Source: an uncultured Anaerolineaceae bacterium
GTDB lineage: Bacteria > Chloroflexota > Anaerolineae > Anaerolineales > Anaerolineaceae
Direction of reading: 5' to 3'
NCBI GenBank assembly: GCA_937897615.1
Contig: CALCNO010000151.1
Coordinates: forward strand, 1-9,474
Length of the DNA stretch: 9,474 nucleotides
In this document: in pieces, positions 6,777 to 9,474 of the stretch
How positions within the stretch are numbered: position 1 is the first letter of the stretch
How the letters are laid out: each line of letters opens with the position of its first letter
Notes under the pieces: generated by a model
What the model was told of the DNA's origin: nothing
Databases searched by the model: none
Seen by the model: only the letters and a program-made list of their open reading frames with translations
Made by a program: the position numbers and the translations under genes

Positions 6777-7613
6777 TTATCTGCCCGCCGGAACAGCGGC
6801 GCGTTCTGTCTTTCTGAACTCTTTTACCCTGTCCATCAGGTCTTTCACGCGCGCCTGGTCTACCTCGTTCCAGATGCTGCCTTCCTGTTTGAAGTAGGTT
6901 CCGATGATGGCGCCGTCGCCAATGCTCAACTGCTGGATCACATTGGCCAGGCGCACCCCGGTATTGGCAAACACCGGCGTCTCCGCAACGACCTCCTTCA
7001 CCTTGCTGAGCACCTGGCTGGAAGTTTCGGCGCCGGCGGTGAGGCCGGAAACGCATAACGCATCCGGGCGGGTGTTGAAGACGGTGGAGCGGGCGATGTC
7101 GGTGATCTCGCGCGCAGAGAGGTACTGCGAGGCCTCCGGCAGGATGTTGAAGATCAGGCGGATGTGCCCGGCGTGCACCTCGTGCTGGTGGCGCACCACC
7201 TTGCCGCAATTGGTGTCCCACAGGCCGAAATCGGAGGCATATACACCGGTAAAGATCTCGCGCACAAATGCCGCGCCCGTGGCCATGGCCACGTCAATGG
7301 AAGCCATGGGATCCCAGAGCACATTGATGCCAAAGGGGATCTGGAGCAGGGGTTTCAGCTCCGAAACAACGGCAGCCATGCAGGCCGTGGTGATGGGTTC
7401 CACCTTGGTCAGGTAGGGCAGGCTGCGCTCGTTTGAGAACATCACCCCGTCTACACCGCCGTTCTGCAAAGAGAGCAGGTCCCGTTTTGCCTGAGCGATG
7501 ACCCATTCCATCCCTTTGCCAGGGTTGTAGCCGGGATCGCCCGGCAGGGCCTCCAGGTGGCACATTCCAATAACAGGTTTTTTCACACAGAATACATCTT
7601 CAATCCACTGCAT
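6777..7613 (-). CDS. BtpA/SgcQ-family TIM-barrel protein
   Basis: The 278-residue protein shows the BtpA family signature KPVIGMCHLEALPGDPGY (12-29), followed by GGVDGVMFSNE (52-62), PFGINVLWDP (93-102), VREIFTGVYASDFG (117-130) and GDGAIIGTYFKQEG (232-245). This is a phosphate-binding-type (beta/alpha)8 barrel. BtpA was named for photosystem I accumulation in cyanobacteria, whereas SgcQ of E. coli lies in a DeoR-regulated carbohydrate operon, the closer parallel here. No reaction is firmly established for the family; a sugar- or nucleoside-derivative lyase or hydrolase is a guess. I chose ATG 7613 because AGGAG lies 7 nt upstream. A longer reading from GTG 7658 adds residues that do not look like the family and has no ribosome binding site. 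Confidence 0.82.
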   Translation of the reverse strand: MQWIEDVFCVKKPVIGMCHLEALPGDPGYNPGKGMEWVIAQAKRDLLSLQNGGVDGVMFSNERSLPYLTKVEPITTACMAAVVSELKPLLQIPFGINVLWDPMASIDVAMATGAAFVREIFTGVYASDFGLWDTNCGKVVRHQHEVHAGHIRLIFNILPEASQYLSAREITDIARSTVFNTRPDALCVSGLTAGAETSSQVLSKVKEVVAETPVFANTGVRLANVIQQLSIGDGAIIGTYFKQEGSIWNEVDQARVKDLMDRVKEFRKTERAAVPAGR

Positions 7614-7620
7614 TGGTGAG

Positions 7621-7625
7621 CTCCT
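7621..7625 (-). promoter_or_regulatory. Ribosome binding site deciding the BtpA-like start
   Basis: AGGAG on the minus strand, 7 nt before ATG 7613, favours the shorter protein over the reading from GTG 7658. Confidence 0.65.
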
Positions 7626-7645
7626 AAAAGAATTAAGTTTTAAAT

Positions 7646-7662
7646 ATGAGTGAAACACTCAT
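7646..7662. promoter_or_regulatory. Palindromic site before the BtpA-like gene, possible operator or internal promoter
   Basis: ATGAGTG (7646-7652), AAA, CACTCAT (7656-7662) is a perfect 7-bp dyad with a 3-bp spacer in the 83-bp gap after the repressor gene. The flanking DNA is AT-rich. On the minus strand TTGTGA precedes it and TTTAAA follows at about 17 bp, so the dyad could occupy the spacer of a weak promoter for the catabolic genes. It could instead be a short RNA hairpin. Function inferred only. Confidence 0.4.
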
Positions 7663-7696
7663 CACAAGGGCGAAGGGACAGCGAGGGCGTAACGGC

Positions 7697-8488
7697 TTAA
7701 AAGATCTGAACGTCTTCGTTTTTACCCACAACATTGATGACCACGCCGGCGCGTTTGAGGCTGGAGAACAACGGCTCTGGCGGTACCTGGTCGGTGATCA
7801 GCTGGCGCGCAATGGTCAGCGGGCCGACTAGCGAGAAGGCGGTCGTTTGGAACTTGGAAGAGTCGGCGACCACGATGACCTCTTTGGCATTCTTGATCAT
7901 TGCCTGTTTGATCAGCGTGTCATCAACGTTGTATTCGGTAAAGCCAGCCTGGGCATCAATGGCGCCCACGGCCAGGAAGAGACGGTCAACAAAGATGCGT
8001 TCGATCATCTGGCGGGCAAACTCGCCGATCAGCGAGCCTTCGGTGTGGCGCAGGATGCCGCCGGTGAGGATAACGCGGATGTTGGGTTGCTGCATCAGCA
8101 ATGCCCCAATGTGCAGGCTGGGGGTGAGCACGGTGAGGTTCTGCCGCCTGGCGAGGTTGGTAGCGATCTCGTACATGGTAGAACCCACGTCCAACGAGAG
8201 GCTGTCGCCTTCGGCGACCATGTCTGCGGCGTATTTGCCCAGGAGCTGCTTGACCTCAATGTTGGTGCTGCTGCGCAGGTACAGGGGCGGCTCATAGTTT
8301 CTACCGCGTGCGCTCACCGCTCCGCCGTGAATTCTGCGGATGAGGCCTTCTTTTTCGAGGGCCACCAGGTCGCGGCGGATGGTCATTTCAGAGACGTTGA
8401 GGGCTTTGGCCAGGTCAACTACATTGACCGAGCCGTTCGATTCGATCTCATCCAGAATTACGTTAGGGCGGGAACCTTGTATGTTCAT
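7697..8488 (-). CDS. DeoR/GlpR-family transcriptional repressor
   Basis: A 263-residue regulator. Residues 24-45 form the helix-turn-helix (VDLAKALNVSEMTIRRDLVALE), followed by the wing IRRIHGGAV (50-58). From about residue 77 the DeoRC sugar-phosphate sensor follows, with the phosphate-contact turn DVGST (100-104), LTGG (141-144), the GFTEYNVDDTLIKQAMI block (182-198) and VVADSSKF (206-213). Family members repress sugar operons until a phosphorylated intermediate binds. The product of the FGGY kinase is a likely inducer (inference). ATG 8488 has no Shine-Dalgarno and lies about 4 nt after the predicted transcription start, so translation should be leaderless. It is the first gene of the operon and very probably autoregulates through the inverted repeat in front of it. 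Confidence 0.93.
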   Translation of the reverse strand: MNIQGSRPNVILDEIESNGSVNVVDLAKALNVSEMTIRRDLVALEKEGLIRRIHGGAVSARGRNYEPPLYLRSSTNIEVKQLLGKYAADMVAEGDSLSLDVGSTMYEIATNLARRQNLTVLTPSLHIGALLMQQPNIRVILTGGILRHTEGSLIGEFARQMIERIFVDRLFLAVGAIDAQAGFTEYNVDDTLIKQAMIKNAKEVIVVADSSKFQTTAFSLVGPLTIARQLITDQVPPEPLFSSLKRAGVVINVVGKNEDVQIF

Positions 8489-8491
8489 TTG

Positions 8492-8500
8492 TGTTATAAT
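8492..8500 (+). promoter_or_regulatory. Extended -10 promoter candidate for the divergent hydrolase
   Basis: TGTTATAAT is a perfect extended -10 element (TGN plus TATAAT). No good -35 lies 17 bp upstream, which extended -10 promoters tolerate. Initiation near 8507 would give a leader of about 69 nt that contains the inverted repeat. TTTAAT at 8551-8556 is an alternative -10 but also lacks a -35. Confidence 0.45.
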
Positions 8501-8527
8501 AATACAAGATTAATGTTCGAATGTCAA
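8499..8527 (-). promoter_or_regulatory. Sigma-70-type promoter of the repressor gene and operon
   Basis: On the minus strand, TTGACA (8527-8522) is separated by exactly 17 bp from TATTAT (8504-8499). This is a perfect -35 and a five-of-six -10. Transcription should begin about 7 nt further, near 8492, a few bases before ATG 8488. Confidence 0.75.
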
Positions 8528-8560
8528 GAATCAATCATCAGTTTTCGAGGTTTAATCTTG
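8505..8560. promoter_or_regulatory. Two-arm inverted-repeat operator in the divergent control region
   Basis: CAAGATTAATGTTCGAA (8505-8521) and TTCGAGGTTTAATCTTG (8544-8560) are inverted copies. They agree at 14 of 17 positions, with all three mismatches in the central triplet. The left arm exactly fills the spacer of the repressor promoter and the right arm lies 15 bp before the hydrolase ATG. A weaker direct copy, CAAGAATCA, begins at 8525. TTCGA-type cores recall operators of GlpR/DeoR-family repressors. The encoded DeoR-type protein is the obvious candidate ligand (inference). Confidence 0.65.
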
Positions 8561-8575
8561 CGAAAGAGAGGGACA

Positions 8576-9474
8576 ATGGAGCCGCTCAATTACTCCGCCA
8601 TTCCGCAGGTATCTCCCGATGAATCCGCGCACACCACAATCCGCTTTACCTCGGCGGCAGATGGCAGCATCCAGACGGTGGAGGTATATTCCCCGCCCGG
8701 CAAGAGCGCGCATCCGCTGCCGCTGGTGATCGCGCCGCATCCCATCACCTGGACTGCCGGGGAGGATTATCACGGTGGCCCGGCCGGGCTGAGCCGCGGA
8801 TACCACCGCGGCTACCGCCACCTGGCTGCCCGCTACAATCTGCTGATTGCCATGCCGCACGGGCATCAGCGCGCGGTGGAAAACGCATCACTGGCTTACC
8901 CGCCGCAAATTGCAGATTTGGCCAGCCTGGCAGAGGTGTTGGAGGGGCAGGTTTTTTTGGTGGACCGCACGCGCATCTATGCCTGCGGCCTCAGCATGGG
9001 CGGCCTGGAAGCGCTGGTGCTGGCAGGCCGGTATCCGGAGTTGCTGGCGGCGCTGGTGGCTTTTAACCCCATTGTGGATCTGGTGGCCTGGCAGGAGGAC
9101 ATGGAAAACTCGCCACTGCCTGAGATCAAGGAATTCAGGACAGCCGAGAACATTGCGCGCGAGGTGGGGGGAAAACCGGCGCAGGTTCCTCACCTGTACC
9201 GGGAGCGCAGTGTGTTCCCGTATCTGGCGGGTATCGTGCAGGTACCGGTTTTGATCTTCTGGTCAGGCCTCGATATCATTGTGCCGCGCCAGCGGGAACG
9301 CCACAGTTACGCGCTGTATATGCAAGCCAGGGCGCTGGCACCGGATTGCCCGCTGGCAGAGGTCGACCACACTCACCTCCACGGCAGCATTGACCCCACC
9401 GAAAAGAACCGCTGGCGTTTGCATGAGTGGTGCGATTACGAGTGGGCTTTGCAGTGGCTGCTGCAGCATCGCAA
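8576..9474 (+). CDS. Alpha/beta hydrolase, S9-peptidase/esterase-like (3' end outside window)
   Basis: An open frame runs from ATG 8576 to the window edge without a stop, giving 299 residues. It has the complete catalytic layout of a serine alpha/beta hydrolase: a strand and turn LPLVIAPHPITW (48-59), the nucleophile elbow GLSMGG (138-143) with Ser140, the likely acid Asp233 in WSGLDIIVP, and a histidine-rich segment DHTHLHG (264-270) with His269 the most likely catalytic base. No signal peptide is seen, so it is probably cytoplasmic. It would cleave an ester or a small peptide/amide bond, perhaps releasing a group from the imported compound (inference). GAGGG lies just before the ATG. It is transcribed away from the operon and shares its control region. 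Confidence 0.85.
   Translation, partial: MEPLNYSAIPQVSPDESAHTTIRFTSAADGSIQTVEVYSPPGKSAHPLPLVIAPHPITWTAGEDYHGGPAGLSRGYHRGYRHLAARYNLLIAMPHGHQRAVENASLAYPPQIADLASLAEVLEGQVFLVDRTRIYACGLSMGGLEALVLAGRYPELLAALVAFNPIVDLVAWQEDMENSPLPEIKEFRTAENIAREVGGKPAQVPHLYRERSVFPYLAGIVQVPVLIFWSGLDIIVPRQRERHSYALYMQARALAPDCPLAEVDHTHLHGSIDPTEKNRWRLHEWCDYEWALQWLLQHR

Noticed and set aside
7278..7293. Perfect 16-bp palindrome CGTGGCCATGGCCACG
   Set aside because: It lies inside the BtpA-like coding sequence and is explained by codons for Val-Ala-Met-Ala. It has no sign of regulatory context.
7614..7658. N-terminal extension of the BtpA-like protein from GTG 7658
   Set aside because: The extra residues do not resemble the family, the region contains the ribosome binding site for ATG 7613, and it overlaps the palindromic site.
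1..9474. CRISPR arrays, tRNA or rRNA genes, insertion sequences, toxin-antitoxin or phage-defence genes
   Set aside because: No regularly spaced repeats, cloverleaf sequences, transposase motifs or defence-related domains were seen on either strand.

Overview
The window looks like a chromosomal stretch from a bacterium of the Chloroflexota, probably Anaerolineae-like. The main clue is the substrate-binding lipoprotein: its lipobox is followed by a Thr/Ala/Pro/Glu-rich linker that is typical of lipoproteins in that phylum. The moderately high GC content and the ribose-type ABC transporter genes fit, but the assignment is an inference. No RNA genes, insertion sequences, CRISPR arrays or phage genes were recognised.

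Layout. (a) 1-173: the 3' end of an unrecognised plus-strand gene. It converges on the main operon, and an intrinsic terminator at 201-244 sits between them. (b) 308-8488: one long minus-strand run of nine genes. In transcription order these are a DeoR/GlpR-type repressor, a BtpA/SgcQ-family TIM-barrel protein, a SnoaL-like (NTF2-fold) protein, a ribose-type ABC permease, a sugar-binding lipoprotein, a single-domain ABC ATPase, an FGGY carbohydrate kinase, a creatininase-family metallohydrolase and a protein of the L-2-amino-thiazoline-4-carboxylate (ATC) hydrolase family. Gaps are short (10 to 99 bp). (c) 8489-8575: a compact divergent control region. (d) 8576-end: a plus-strand alpha/beta hydrolase that runs off the window without a stop codon.

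How it fits together. The lipoprotein, permease and ATPase form a complete importer for a sugar or polyol-like compound. The FGGY kinase would phosphorylate it or a derivative. The BtpA-like, SnoaL-like, creatininase-like, ATC-hydrolase-like and alpha/beta-hydrolase proteins supply chemistry that ordinary ribose or xylose operons lack. This points to a modified substrate, possibly one carrying an ester, amide or lactam, or a carbocycle that must be opened. The substrate cannot be read from sequence.

Regulation is the clearest part. The repressor gene has a near-consensus sigma-70 promoter (TTGACA, 17 bp, TATTAT) so close to its ATG that the mRNA should be nearly leaderless. The 17-bp promoter spacer is itself one arm of an inverted repeat of form CAAGATTAANNNTCGAA, and the other arm lies in front of the divergent hydrolase gene. 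This suggests an autoregulated operator controlling both directions. Secondary signals are a second dyad before the BtpA-like gene, a strong hairpin between the lipoprotein and ATPase genes, and a 21-codon reading frame whose stop overlaps the lipoprotein start codon.
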